Source of the DNA: Hexactinellida sp. DTS-2022
Taxonomy: Eukaryota; Porifera; Hexactinellida
Assembly (NCBI GenBank): GCA_028753945.1
Contig: JAPNXP010000006.1
Location: 310,001-374,000 of the forward strand
Length of the DNA stretch: 64,000 nt
Reading direction: 5' to 3'
Shown: piece after piece, positions 1 to 14,100 of the stretch
Numbering within the stretch: the stretch's first letter is position 1
Layout of the letters: each line of letters opens with the position of its first letter
Program-made: the position numbers and the translations under genes
The notes under the pieces: model-generated
What the model saw: only the letters and a program-made list of their open reading frames with translations
The model's database searches: none
Told to the model about the DNA's origin: nothing

Positions 1-588
1 TATTCTAAGTATATTAGCAAATTATTTTCATTTTCTTGTAGTTCTTTAGACTCGAATTATATATTTTTGTATATTTGTGGTGGTGTCATCATTAAATGGC
101 GCCAAAATAGCTTAACCACAAATCTGAGATTCTCAAAAGTGGTTCCAATGGATTCACAATGGTTGATTACCCCATATACAACCCAATAAACCACAATAGG
201 AGGCATAGTTTAGCTTTGAATGAAATTTAAAACTGGCCTTCTTGTTTGAAGGCCAAGTCGAGAACATACACAGCCGTATATAAGCCATGTGAAACGCATT
301 ATCCGGAATTCGTATTAATCGGTGAAATTTGTATTGAAAAGCCTTTGAAGGGTACTGAAAATAGTGTTTGTATTAACCATGTTCCTACTAAGTACTAACG
401 AGGTTATATTGTATATATTTCTATATTTAGTAACATTTATTAATTGTCAAATAATTATTCAATAATTAAGTGTTTATCCTGTGCTTATTACCTAAGTATT
501 ATTTGAGTATTAATTTCTAAGTTTAGGACCTGTTAGTTCTAAATATAAACTACTGCAATTCCATTCATTAGACTATTATATATACGTA

Positions 589-773
589 CAGTAGAACCTC
601 GTTAGTACGAACACGGTTAGTACGAATTTCTGGATAAGACCAACAAACAGTTCCACAAAATCAGGTCCCTACAATGGCTATTCAAATGGTACGAACTCCG
701 GATAATACGAACTCTGGATAAAGCGAACAAATTTTTACCGTCCGTTGGTGTTCGTATTAACGAGGTTCTACTG
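589..773. mobile_element. MITE family 1, intact copy with TA flanks
   Basis: 185-bp palindromic element from CAGTAGAACCTCGTTAG to AACGAGGTTCTACTG, flanked by TA, as for Tc1/mariner-pogo insertions. Other copies: 2836-3017, 3040-3195, 3651-3776, 6621-6819, 11660-11933, 26150-26329, 30043-30223, 35752-35898, 36826-36966, about 41606-41761, 47600-47750, 48276-48458, 54441-54600 and 62850-63023. Copies are non-autonomous; no transposase frame is present. Confidence 0.85.
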
Positions 774-1427
774 TATATTCCATATTCCAATATATAATAA
801 GTTAGAAATATAAGCAAGAAAATAAGTCTTAGTGCAAAATGTGAAAATGCCCGTATCATGGAACGAATAGCTGTAAATAATTGATAGAATAAAGATAACT
901 GTTATTATTTTAGTTTGTGCAGTAAAACTTACAATACTTTAACTCTGAACTTATTGCGTATTTAGATTAGTGGCTGTATTGTGGTTGTTGTTTCAATAAA
1001 ATATCTAATTTCTGCAATTCCATCAAATTCCTTTGAACCACTAATTTAAAATATATTTTAGTTTGTACAGTATGTTCTGTTAATAGGAACACCAGGGGAC
1101 CGTCGAAATATGTTCGTATTAACCGGAGTCACTTGCATGCATTTGTATAGACTAGGGGAATTAAACCTTGTGCTCCTTAACCGATATTCCCTTTTTCGTG
1201 TCCCTATTAACAGAGTGAAATTCTTTTTGAAATTCTAAATATAGATTACAATTATATTATTACATACTAACGTATTCTGGTTTATATTCAATTAACTACT
1301 TGAATTTCTAATTTCATTATTTCGCTTGGAAATGGAGGTGTTAAATATGAATAATCACACTCTTTGTATAACCTATAATATTATTTTGTTAATAATTACC
1401 CATATTAGCGTTATATAATGTCATATA

Positions 1428-1624
1428 CAGTAGAACCGAGTTTTAATACGAATACCAACGGACGGTCAAATTTGTTCGCTTTATCCAGAGTTCGTATTAA
1501 CCGGAGTAATACCCATTGAATAGCCATTGTAGGGACCTGATTTTGTGGAATTGTTTGTTCGTCTTATCCGGAAATTCGTATTACAAATGGCTGTATAATT
1601 ATATAAGCTAACGAGGTTCTACTA
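1428..1624. mobile_element. MITE family 1 (CAGTAGAACCTCG), copy at the IARS1 start
   Basis: Palindromic element with ends near CAGTAGAACC(T/G)CG and CGAGGTTCTACT. It contains repeated words such as TTAATACGAA and CCGGATAAGACGAAC. It is flanked by a direct repeat of about 25 bp (1398-1423 and 1631-1653), the second copy of which contains the IARS1 ATG. Confidence 0.8.
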
Positions 1625-1649
1625 TAATTACCCATACTAGCGTTATATA

Positions 1650-4600
1650 ATGTCAGACAATGGATTGAAACCAGTTCAGTCAAATATAAACTTTCCAAAT
1701 GAAGAAGAGAATATTCTCAAATTCTGGAGGAAAATTAATGTTTTTCAGCAGCAACTAAATCTGTCTAAGGATCGACCGAAATATACTTTCTATGACGGAC
1801 CACCGTTTGCCACTGGTTTGCCACATTACGGACACATTCTAGCTGGAACCATAAAGGATGTCGTCACTAGGTTAGTTCCTATTATATCTCTATTGGTATC
1901 TCTATTGGTATATGTTGTTAGTTAGTTGTTGTTTGTTTGTTTGGTAGGTTGTTTGTTGTTTGTTTATTTGTTTATTTGTTTGTTTGATTGTTTGTTTGAT
2001 TGTTTGTTTGTTTGTTTGATTGTTTGTTTGTTTGTTTGTTTGTTTGTTTACTCCTATTGTTTATTTGTTTGTTATATTTTGTTTCTTTGTTTCTTTGTTT
2101 ATATTTTGTTTCTTTGTTTCTTTGTTTATATTTTGTTTGTTTATTTTTTGTTTGTTTGTTTGTTTGTTTGTTTACTCCTATTGTTTATTTGTTTGTTATA
2201 TTTTGTTTCTTTGTTTCTTTGTTTATATTTTGTTTGTTTGTTTGTTTGTTGGTTTATTTGTTTATATTTTGTTTGTTTATTTTTTGTTTGTTTGTTGGTT
2301 TATTTGGTTGTTTGTTTACTACTCCTGTTGTTTACTTGTTTACTCCTATTGTTTACGCTTGTTTGTGTACCTGTTCACTATTTACTCCTGTTGGTCCCCT
2401 GTAGATACGCCACTGCCAGCGGGTTCTACGTAGAGCGTAGGTTCGGGTGGGACTGCCACGGACTGCCTGTGGAGTTTGAGATCGACAAGGCTAACGGGAT
2501 TATGCAGCCAAGCGATGTGGAGAAGATGGGCATAGACGTGTGAGAATATATGTACATATATGTACTATGTATAATAACTTCATATACCGTATATACTATA
2601 CATAAACACTATAGTGTGCTGTATTAATATAATATAGTGGAATTGCTTTATTAGCAACTCGCATTTTGCATGAAATTTGGTTGCTATTAGGCAAAGTTGG
2701 TTGCTATTAGAGGAACAGAAATAACATTAAAAGCTCGCTTGGGGACTGAAAATAAGTTGCTAATAAAGCAATTCCACTGTATAATATATACTAATACTAT
2801 AGTAGTGTGCTCTATAGATATGAATGTTCTATGTATAGTAGAACCTCGTTATAGGAACACGGTTAATACGAAATACGAACAAACAGTTCCACAAAATCAG
2901 GTCCCTACAATGGCTATTCAATGGGTATTATATATTACTCTGTTAATACGAACTCCGGATAAAGCGAACACATTTTACCGTCCGTTGGTGTTCGTATTAA
3001 TTAACGAGGTTCTACTGTATGTAATAGAATATTCATATACAGTAGAACCTCGTTATTACGAACACCAGGGGACATTCAAAATGTGTTCGCCTTATCCGGA
3101 ATTTGTAGTAACCAATATCATTTGTATTGCAAAGGCTTTGAAGGGGACTGAATTAGTGTTCGTATTAACCGTGTTCGTACTAACGAGGTTCTACTATATA
3201 CACCGTATTTATATAAATATCTCTCTTCTAGATATAACATGAAATGTCGGAGTATTGTAATGCGCTACGCTGGTGAATGGGAGGTTATAGTAGAGAGATT
3301 GGGAAGATGGATAGATTTTAAGAACGATTACAAAACTATGTATCCATGGTTCATGGAGAGTATTTGGTGGGTTTTCAAACAGATTTATGAGAAAGGAATG
3401 ATATACAAAGGCTATAAGGTATTTATATTAATATTCTCACACCTTTTAATTAAGATACAGTCAGGTTCTGTTATTATGAACATTCAAGGGACGAAAATTG
3501 TGTTCTAATAGAGACTTTGTAATAAGCGAACTCAACTTAATGCAAACCCTATGTAAGTTCTTAAATTGGGACCATAGGGCTTGTTCTTAATAAAAATTTG
3601 TTCACTATAACTGTATTCAATTCAGTACTGTAGTATTATTATTCAAAATACAGTAGAACCTCGTTAATACACTATTTCAAAACCTTTTCAACCCGATTAT
3701 TATCGATTAATACGAATTCCGGATAAGGCAATCATATTCTGACGGTCCTAACGAGGTATTACCGAGATTCTACTGTAACATGTATCAAACAGAGTTTTAT
3801 GCCTATAGCCTATAGGTAATCCCTTTTATACATAGGGTGACCATTGTCCAATCTTTAGCCTGGACAGTCCAGTTTATTTACAATTATTGTGCGATGTCCA
3901 GTAATTTTCTAAATTGACAGGTTTCTTTGCAGTTATTTTTTACTATCATCCATTTGTCTCCGATTCGCTCACATTAAACTAATAGTGTCCAGTTTTTTAT
4001 GACCTATTTTTGTCGAAATTTTGAGAAATGTCCAGGTTTTGGCCTTTATGTCCCCTAGGTAATACCTTTATAACTGTCCCATAACTATGTCCCTAGGTAA
4101 TGCCCTACTCGACAGCTTGCCACACGCCGCTCTCTAACTTTGAGGCCGGTCAGAACTACAAAGAGGTTGTGGACCCGGCGATAATAATATCATTCCCGCT
4201 CCTATCAGATTCCACTGTTGCTTTAGTAGCGTGGACAACCACACCGTGGACGCTACCTTGTAACCTGGCTTTATGCGTGCATCCTGATATGACGTATGTT
4301 AGGCTTAGAGATATAGGGAAGGGAATAGAGTATATAGTGATGGAGAGTAGAGTTTGTGCTCTGTTTAAGAGGGATAGTGAGTACGAGATTATTGATAAGT
4401 AAGTTGTTGTTGTTGTTGTTGTTTACTTAGTTAGTTTGTATGAGACTACTTTATATGCTATTTGTATGTTTGATTGTTTAGTTAGTTAGTTAGTTAGTTA
4501 GTGATTATGGTTATTACTAAATGGTTATTATTATTGTTGTTGTTGTTTGCTAGTTCAAAATTGATCATAGAATAACCTTGAAAATTTGTTATGTATTTAC

Positions 4601-7600
4601 TTATATTGTTGTTGTTTATGTTGTTGTTATTTAGATTCCCTGGAAAGAAGTTATTTGGGGAGAGATATGTTCCTCTCTTCTCTTACTTTAGTCACATGCG
4701 TTCTGAAAACCCAAATAAAGGTAAATTCTAAAACGGTAATGTACAGTGAACTCTCGTTATAACGAAATGGAATTTTCTACTTTATTTCCATGCAAAGAAT
4801 TGGTTAGAAATAAACCGTTTCGACTGTACTATTTTTTGTAATTTTTAATTTTTTTTATTTTATTATATTTTTGTACTGTTGTTGTTGTGTTTACTATGGG
4901 CATTAACTGTTGTTGTTGTTGTTGTTTACTAGGGGCATTCAGGGTGTTAACAGACACCTACGTGACGTCATCAGAGGGGACAGGAGTGGTCCACCAGGCT
5001 CCCGGGTTTGGAGAAGATGACTACCGTATTTGTTTGGCTAATCAGGTGTTTGTTAAGAGCGACGGAGTTGTGTGTCCGGTCAATGAAAGCGGAGTTTTCA
5101 CTGAGGAAATAACCGATTTCGCTGGACTGTATGTTAAGGTATTAACTGCATAGAAACTGTGATATACACACGAATACATAAACAAATAACTAAATGGACA
5201 AATAAAGAAATAAACAAACAAACAAACAGATAAATGAATTGGTTAATTAATAAACAAACAAACGGATTAATAAATTAATAAATAAATACACAAATAAATA
5301 AACAAACAAACAAATAAATAAATAAACATACAGACTAATTAACTAATAAATAAACACACATACTAATAAACAAACAAACAAACAAACAAACAAACAAACA
5401 AACAAACTAACTAACTAATAAACTGATAAACAAACAAACTAACAAGTAATCAAATTATGTGATTAATTAGTTAGTTAGTTTGTTTGTTTGTTTGTATGTT
5501 TGTATATGTGTTTATTCATTCATTCATTCATTTGTTTGTGTGTCCTATTACCATGTCCCACTAACGAGGTTATACATACATACATACATACACCTAATAG
5601 GATGCAGATAAGAAGATAATACGATATCTCAACACATCAGGTAGACTGATACACAACAGTACAGTTAAGCACAACTATCCATTCTGCTGGAGATCTGAGA
5701 CCCCTCTCCTGTATAAGGCGGTGCCTAGTTGGTTCATTCGTGTGGAGGATATTATTCCACAGCTCCTGGAAAACAATAGGAAGAGTTATTGGTATGCTGC
5801 TTATTGGGGTCAGGGGGAATATCTGTTTATAAAGTTTATATAGCAGTTAATAGGGTAGTATAATATTGTACAGTAGTATGTATTAAGTTTATAAAGCAGT
5901 ATGTATTTAAGTACTTTATGTACATAGTAGTTTGTAAATACGCTACTAATCCTGGTCTGATCCAATTTCCATACGTCTAAATCACAAATTAATGTTGCTG
6001 TATAGGAGAGGATTCCAAATTTTCGCGCTCCTAAATTAATAATTCTAAAAATCATACTCCAAAGGAGCGTCTCGCGCTCCTGGATAATTGCTTTGGTACA
6101 TAGGGCAACTCTGTTAGTACGTACAATCGGATTTTAGCATTACTATAGAACTCTAGGATACCTTCTATAGTTATTTGATAGTTATACTTAGTTATACTGT
6201 ATACTATTTATGGTAACTAGCATTACAATATATCTACACGTATAGGGTAACTAGTACTATTACAATACACTATATCTATAGGGTACCTACTACGTGTATT
6301 ACTATTACTATTACAATACACCCATAGGGTCCCTGAGTTTGTTCAGGAGAGACGGTTCCACAACTGGCTCGAGAGCTCCCGGGACTGGTGCATATCTCGC
6401 AGCAGATACTGGGGCACCCCCCTCCCCATCTGGTCTAACCCGGACAGCAGTGAGGTGGTGTGCATAGGCTCCATACAGGAACTGAGGGAACTCAGTGGAA
6501 TTACCGTTACAGACCTGCATAGGGAGAGGTAGTACTGATATGATATGATATGTAGCATAAGTGTAGTATAGTGTATAACAGTATAAGGTGTTCGTATAAG
6601 TGGATAAGTTAGTTCAGTTAAGTAGAACCTCGTTAGTACGAACATGGTTAATACTAAATTCCGAATAATACGAACAAATAATACGATCGTAAATACGAAC
6701 GATTCCCCTTCAAAACCTGTTCAATACAAATGATATCGGTTAATATACTTAATACGAATATCGGATAAGGCGAAATATTTTGACGGTCCCCTGTTGTTCC
6801 TACTAACGAGGTTCTACCGTATATATTCCTGTTACAAACTAAGGGTCTTATACTTAGTTATAACGAGGTACTACTGTACATATACCTATAACAAACACTG
6901 TGTGTCCGTAGCATTGACCACATCGAGATCCCGAGCCGGAGGGGGGGCCCTAACCTGCGCCGCATTCCCGAGGTGCTGGACTGCTGGTTCGAGAGTGGCA
7001 GCATGCCGTATGCACAGGCGCACTATCCGTTCGATAGAAAGAGACAATTCGATACCTGCTTCCCAGCAGACTTCATAGCAGAGGGAATAGATCAGACCAG
7101 GGGATGGTTAGTAGGGGGGTAATAGTTACTGTTATGGTATTTGTATGTTAGTTACTTAGTTAGTAGTTCGTTTGTATGTTTGTTTGTGTGTGTGTGTGTG
7201 TGTGTGTGTTTGTTTGTTTGTTTGTTTGTTTGTTTGTTAGTTATGTTAGTTTGTTTGTTTGTTTGTTACTTAGTTAGTAGTTCGTTTGCTAGTTAGTTTG
7301 TGTGTTAGTTTGTTTATGTGTTAATTCATTTGTTAATTTTATTTGTTTGGTACGTTATAAGTCAGGTTCTTTTATTATGAACATTCAAGGGATCAAAATA
7401 TTGTATTCATAATAGAGAGAATATCCAAATAATACAAACCCTTTGTGTTGGGACCATAGAGCTTGTTCATAATAAAAATCTGTTCATATTAGGCAGACGA
7501 AAAAGTGTTCATAATAATCATACCTGACTTAATTAACACCTCAAAAGTTAGTTTCAGTTCCATTTCCATAGGTTCTACACTCTGCTGGTAATATCAACAA

Positions 7601-8088
7601 TTCTATTTGGGAAACCTCCCTTTAAGAACCTGGTTGTTAACGGAATTGTGAAGGCATCAAACGGACAGAAAATGTCTAAAAAACTTAAGAACTACCCAGA
7701 CCCTATGCTTGTGGTTAACAAGTTCGGTTCGGACGCAATACGTTTGTATTTGGTGACGTCACCAGCTGTGAGGGGGGAGGACCTTAGATTCAGGGAAGAG
7801 GGAGTAAGGGATGTTGTTAAAGATGTGCTGCTACCCTGGTTTAATGCGTATAGGTTCCTAGTACAGACTGTGTTGTGGAGAGAAGAGGTTAGTTAGTTTG
7901 TAGTTAGTTGTTTGTTTGTTTGTTTAGTTATCTATTAATTTATTAGTTTGTTTGTTTATTATGTTTTTAGATATTTGTTTATTTAGTTAGTTGGTTAGTT
8001 AGTTATTTAATTATCTATTAATTTATTAGTTTGTTTGTTAGTTTGTTTGATTATTATGTTTTTAGATATTTGTTTATTTAGTTAGTTG

Positions 8089-8124
<36 letters not shown>

Positions 8125-11100
8125 TTTAATTATCTATTTATTTATATATTTATTTGTTTGTTTGTTAATTTGTTTTTTTGTTTTTTTATTTACGTATTTA
8201 TTTATCTACTTTTCTATTTATTTGTTGTTGTTTGTTTGTTTGTTTATCTATATATTTTATCTATCTACCTATATTTTATATATGTATTTGTTTGTTTGGT
8301 TCATATTCCTAAAAGTTCCCAATTATTATATTTAACTTGTAACTTAAACTAATGAACTTTATTTACACTTGTAGGATAAAACAACACATTAATTAAACCA
8401 CCTATTTACACACTCCGTAATTAAACTAAAACAAACAAAATAATGTATTCCTTCTAACTGGAACTAAGTATTATCATTAGTTCCAATTTGAATTTCATCC
8501 ATAATATACTCATTATCTCCATTCCTACTTAGTGAGTCCTTCTTCTTAATAGAACCCTTAATCGTTTCCTTCTTAATAGACTTTTGTGATCCCCTAAGCT
8601 GTTTCTTTAACTGGGTGTTCTCTTCTTCTAAAGTATTAACTCTTGTTCTCAGTTGTACGGCGAAATCGTTATCACTTAGACTTGCTTTTAACAGAGGAAT
8701 TGCTCCATATTCATTTAGGTCCTTTTTGTCTCTCCATACTAGGATTAGCTTTGGTATAACCATCAGGCTTGATACTATTACGAGACCTATTGTTAGACTG
8801 TAGGCTGTTATTCCATATCGGACCTCAATCTGGAAATAGATATAGTGTAAACAACAACAACAACAACAACAACAAACACAAGTCAATAAACAAGAAACAA
8901 ATAAGCGAATGAACAAATACACACATTAACAAATGAACAAATAATCAAACATATTAACAATATACAAATAAATAAATAAATACTCAATAAATATATGAAC
9001 CGTTAAACATATGAACATTGAACAACAACAATAAACAAATACAGTAGAACATCTTTTAATGACGGCCATCCAAGGGACTGGCCAAAAATGGCCGTTATAG
9101 ACAAGTTTTACTGAATACACAAAAAAACAACCAGACAAACAACAAACAAACAAACAAACAAACAAACAAACAAACAAACAACAAACAAACAACTTACGCT
9201 TAGCTGCATTATCTCGCTTGCCCCATAAGCGAAAGCTCCAAATATAACAAGTGAATACACACTCACTCCGATATAAACACTGTCATTCAACCCTTTGTAT
9301 TTCAGATCCTTAGTTAGTATTACAAACGCCATACCCAATACTAACAGCACACAGTTAACTAGCAAGAGAATTCCGATTGTAATCTGTCTGCCTATTTGCG
9401 AATAGGAGCCACAAAATGGTGTTGATATTGTTGTTGGGATGTTGTTTATTGATACTTGTCTGTTGTCACTCATTAATCTATTGTAAACATATATACAAAC
9501 TCTCATTAATCTAATGTAAACATATTCATACAGTAGACTCTCATTAATGTAATGTAAACATATGTATATACAAACTCTCGTTAATGTAAGGGTCGTTTCG
9601 TCCGAAACACCTTTATGGCGATGATGACGTTTACAAAAAATCTAAAATTACAGCTGTGCCGATGTTATTTTTGGAGGAGATGTTCTTTTGGAGGCACTAT
9701 CAAACAACAAATTACCAAAAGATAGTGCCTTCAAAGGAACATGCTGTCGGCACAGCTGTAATTTTAGATTTTTTGAGCTATTATTTGAGTTGAGCTACTA
9801 TTTCTATTTAGGAAATACATATACGTCATTAACCAAATGTAAATATACATACAGTAGACTCTCGTTAATAGGAACACGGATAAGGGAAATATCGGTTATT
9901 GAGTACAAGGTTTAATTCCCCTAGCCTATACAAATGCATGCAAATGACTCCGGTTAATACGAACATATTTCCTAACTTCCTATTAACGAGTCAATACCAA
10001 TTTGTAACTAACACCTCTCTATAAGGAACAGTTATCAGTTCTCTATAGACATTAGGTGTCAACTTAATTCACACATTCCTTACCTCAATCTGGTTGAGCT
10101 GTTAGCTGTCCATATAATCAAATACAGTACTGTTCCACTCAAATACACAATTAGGATTATAATAAGATGATATGTCTTCAGAATGAATTTATTTCTAGCC
10201 ATCGGTCGCTTTGTCTTGTACTCCACAATATACAGTGCTTCTACTGTACGTAGAAATATAGGCACATATGTTAACCCGAATCCTATGAATCCCAACCATA
10301 GGTCTAGATTGCATATGACGTCATAACCTACTTCTCCGACTATAAAACTGTCTCTTTCAACTGTTAAGTTATTCAGACCGTAGAGTATTACGCAGGCGTA
10401 GAGAAGGAGTGTGCCTATTGAATGTATAGTTCCATATTATAGTTCCATATATACTACAGTCGACTCCGCTTAATAGAGCCACCGGTTAATAGATTTCACT
10501 GCTTAATCGGGTCAAATTTCACAGGATTTATAGGACGGAATTAGATTTTGGCTTAAAATATTTTCGGTTTATAGATTTCTTCACTTAATCGGGTCAAAGC
10601 GACCTGGTCCCGAGGTGACTCTATTAAGCGGAGTCGACTGTATATGTATAGTTCTATTTTGGAGTACTTTTATTGTGTTAATATATACTGTAGAACTCTT
10701 ATAACGTACCTGGGTTAGTACATACGGTACTAATTTATTAGCTAAGAGCCTAAAACAGTATGTATTTATATGTAGGGTAAACTCGGTTAATACAGTGGTG
10801 TTCGCTAATAGCAATATTTCTCTATTAACAAATTGTTTTCAGCCCCAAAGCGAGCATTTAATGTTATTTATGTTCCTCTAATAGCAAGTTCGCCTATTAA
10901 CAAGCATATTTCATGCAAAATGCGACTTGCTATTACACGAACACCACTGTATTTACACTCGGATAATACGTACTTATTCCTATTCCCGAAGGGGTACGTT
11001 ATAACCGAGTTCTACTGTAATCACATATTGAATTGTTTTAAAAAAAAGTTGACATTTAAATTTAAATTTATTCATAACTGGTTAATATTAACTATAATTT

Positions 11101-14100
11101 TAGGCACGTAAATTGTGGCCATAAACTATGTTGACCAATTAAAGGTGAATTTTTCGAATTTTTTTTAGATTTGTAATCTTGGTATATTTTCGCACTATAT
11201 TTAACAATAATAATAAATTTTCATGTCCAAACTTTTTCAACGATGATCTATACCGATGCCCCTTAAAACAATTAAACTCACCTATCAGCATTGCAAACGT
11301 GAGAATCGGTTGATAGGCTTGTACAACTTTCCTCTTCCAATGTACCAAAGTTAGAACAATATACACAACAGACAAAATAGCACCTGTTACCGTTAACACT
11401 GTTGTTATTGAGAATTGTATTATACCAATTGAGTCCTGTCGAAATTCCACACCATCTGATGGCACTACGTCACCTGGCCATTTTATAATACCATATTCCT
11501 CTATGATTTCCTCTTTATAACTTAAGCCTATTAACTGGGGGACTCCGTTGAACCATTGAGATACTGTAGCGTTTGCTATTCTGTCACCAACACTGTCGAA
11601 TTGAATACGACCTGATACACCTAATAGAGATATGTATAGTAATATAGTAGTACTGTATACAGTAGAGTCTTGTTAGTAGGAACACGGTTAATACGAACAC
11701 GGTTATTACGAAACTGCGCTTAATACAACACTATTTTAGTCCCCTTCAAAGCCTTTCCAATACAAATGATATCGGTTAATACGAATTCCGGATAAGACGA
11801 ACAAACAGTTCCACAAAATCAGGTCCCTACAATGGCTATTCAATTGGTATTACTTCGGTTATACGAACTCCGGATAAAGCGAACATATTAAGACGGTCCC
11901 CTGGTGTTCGTACTATTAAACGAGAGTCTACTGTATTTGTGTTAAAATATTATAACATAATCTTGTAATTGTATTGGCAAGTACATATTTGTACAAAATT
12001 AACTTGCTATTATTAATTAAACCATACTAGTTAAACAGCAACAACAAATTAGCAAACAATCTCTATGACTTATAATACAAAAGTATATTTGTTTGTTTGT
12101 TTGTAAGTAAGGAAATCTTGTCACTCACCTGTTTATTTATTGTTGTTATTATATTTATTGTTTACTTACCTAAAAAGTCTGTATTCAACAATTCCACATT
12201 CAAAAGATCTGAAATTCCTTTACTCCCATAATCAAAATTCTCCAAACAATAACTTGAATCCTGTATACACATAAAACCATACTTTTTATCGTATTTATCC
12301 AAAGCAGACACTATTGTAGCAAACGAATCGAAAATAAACATTTCTAAAGCAACAGTAGCATTGAAAATAGAACGAAATTGTATTGAAGTTGGGCCCAGAA
12401 ATGTAGGTGTATTTGGTTCTAAGGAAGTTGGATACGAAACGAATGAGACTGCATATTCTAGTGTGTCCCTTAGTTGTTCTGGGGTACACGATGTTGTTGT
12501 TGTGTTCCAATACGTCTCGGGGTACCTAGTAAACAACAACAACAACAACAACAACAATATTTTGAGGTTTTTATAATATTATGTTATGAATCTCTACATT
12601 ATTAATAACGAGTTAGTTCCAATAGGAACTTACCGTGTTACAGTCGAAACGGGTTTTTCTATCTATTTTTATCTGAAAAGAAATGGTTAGAAAAAACCGG
12701 TTTCGACTGTAGTTCCAATATGAACCTAACATATTAGTTCCAATATGAACTTAACAATTAGTTCCAATATTAACTTAACGTGTTAGTTCCATTATACACT
12801 TAACGAGTTAGTTCCAATAAGAACTTAACATATTATAGTTCCAATATGTACTTACCATCCCAACAACAACAGAGTTATTCTCGGAGATCTCAAATCTCGT
12901 TTGTAGAATTCACATAGAAACTGCACTGCATCTTCTGCATAGAAATTCCCAATTAAAATTCTATAACTCTCGACCTGTATCCTAGTTACGATCTCAGGAA
13001 TGCTTGTGTCATCCACATATAGGAATAGTTCTGTATTAATGCTGGCGTTTGTTAGAAGCGCGTTTATCTTGCTGGCAGTAGCAGAGAAGAGAGAATCAAC
13101 GTTTGATATTATTCCTGTTAAAGAGAGTTGTTAGTATGTTGTTGTTGTTATTATTGTTGCATGTTGTTGTTATTGTTAATATTGTTGTTGTTATGTAGGT
13201 AGAGTGTCCCTTAGAAACGCATATGGTCTATTGAAATGTAGTATAAAAGTCTGTATAATACAGTCAGGTGACAGGTTATTTTATTCTGAACACATACAAA
13301 CTTTTTCTAATTTAATTTTAGGCACTGATCATTTTATCATCAAAATTTTACGTTGAAAATATGTTGGCCGTTATATAAGTAAACCCATAAGATATACAGT
13401 TGACTCCGCTTAATAGAGCCACCTCGGGACCAGGTTGTTTTGACCCGATTAAGCGGAGAAACCGATTAACCGGTGACTCTATTAAGCGGAATTGACTGTA
13501 GTAGTACGTATATGTTAGAAATGACATTATAAGATGTGTTGGCTGATATATAAGTGTTACTTATGTTAAACTCACCGACTCGTTTCCAGCCTTGCTTTAA
13601 CACGAAGTTAACTCTAGCTTGTACCAAGACAAGTTCTGAGGGTATTACCCTGAAGAAGTTACGAAACGTAGCATTATTCGATAGCTCGGTGCTGCTGGCT
13701 GAATACGATACTATGTGGATGTTGTTGAATATAGCGTCTCTAGCGATTGGGTTAGCAGCCGGGGAACAAGCTGGGCCTATAGGAATGTTAGATATATACA
13801 TAGTCTTATAATGTAGTTAATTATACACTAATATAGTCTTATAATGTAGTTAATTATACACTAATATAGTCTTAAAAATTATTATAAGAATACAGTAGAT
13901 GCCGGTTATAAGAACACCGGATATATGAAGGTTCTACTGGACAACGGTTGCCATATACCCTATATAATTTATGTCGGTTATAAGAACATTAAGTGCAGTT
14001 CCCGACGATGTGCTTATAACCGGCATCCACTATATTCTTGTAATAATTTTTTATACAGTCGACTCCGCTTAATAGAGCCAAAGTAACCAGGTCCCGAGGT

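Larger units (their letters stand above)
1..1649. other. Upstream region without a recognisable gene
   Basis: I see no coding exon here. The stretch holds degraded and intact MITEs: a worn copy at about 262-415, an intact palindromic copy at 589-773, a fragment of the CAGTAGACTCTCG family at about 1070-1230, and another copy at 1428-1624 just before the IARS1 start codon. The IARS1 promoter and 5' UTR must lie here, but I cannot place a transcription start. Confidence 0.6.

Noticed and set aside
1926-2543. Long open frames rich in Cys, Leu, Phe and Val in TTTG runs (also 28892-29529, 40870-41247, 55847-56019)
   Set aside because: They are translations of TTTG/TTTA microsatellites inside introns of IARS1, PDAP1 and ITPR, open in several frames at once.
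2697-3242. 181-residue frame upstream of IARS1 exon 3
   Set aside because: It is read through three MITEs in intron 2 and has no recognisable domain; only its last bases touch the real exon 3.
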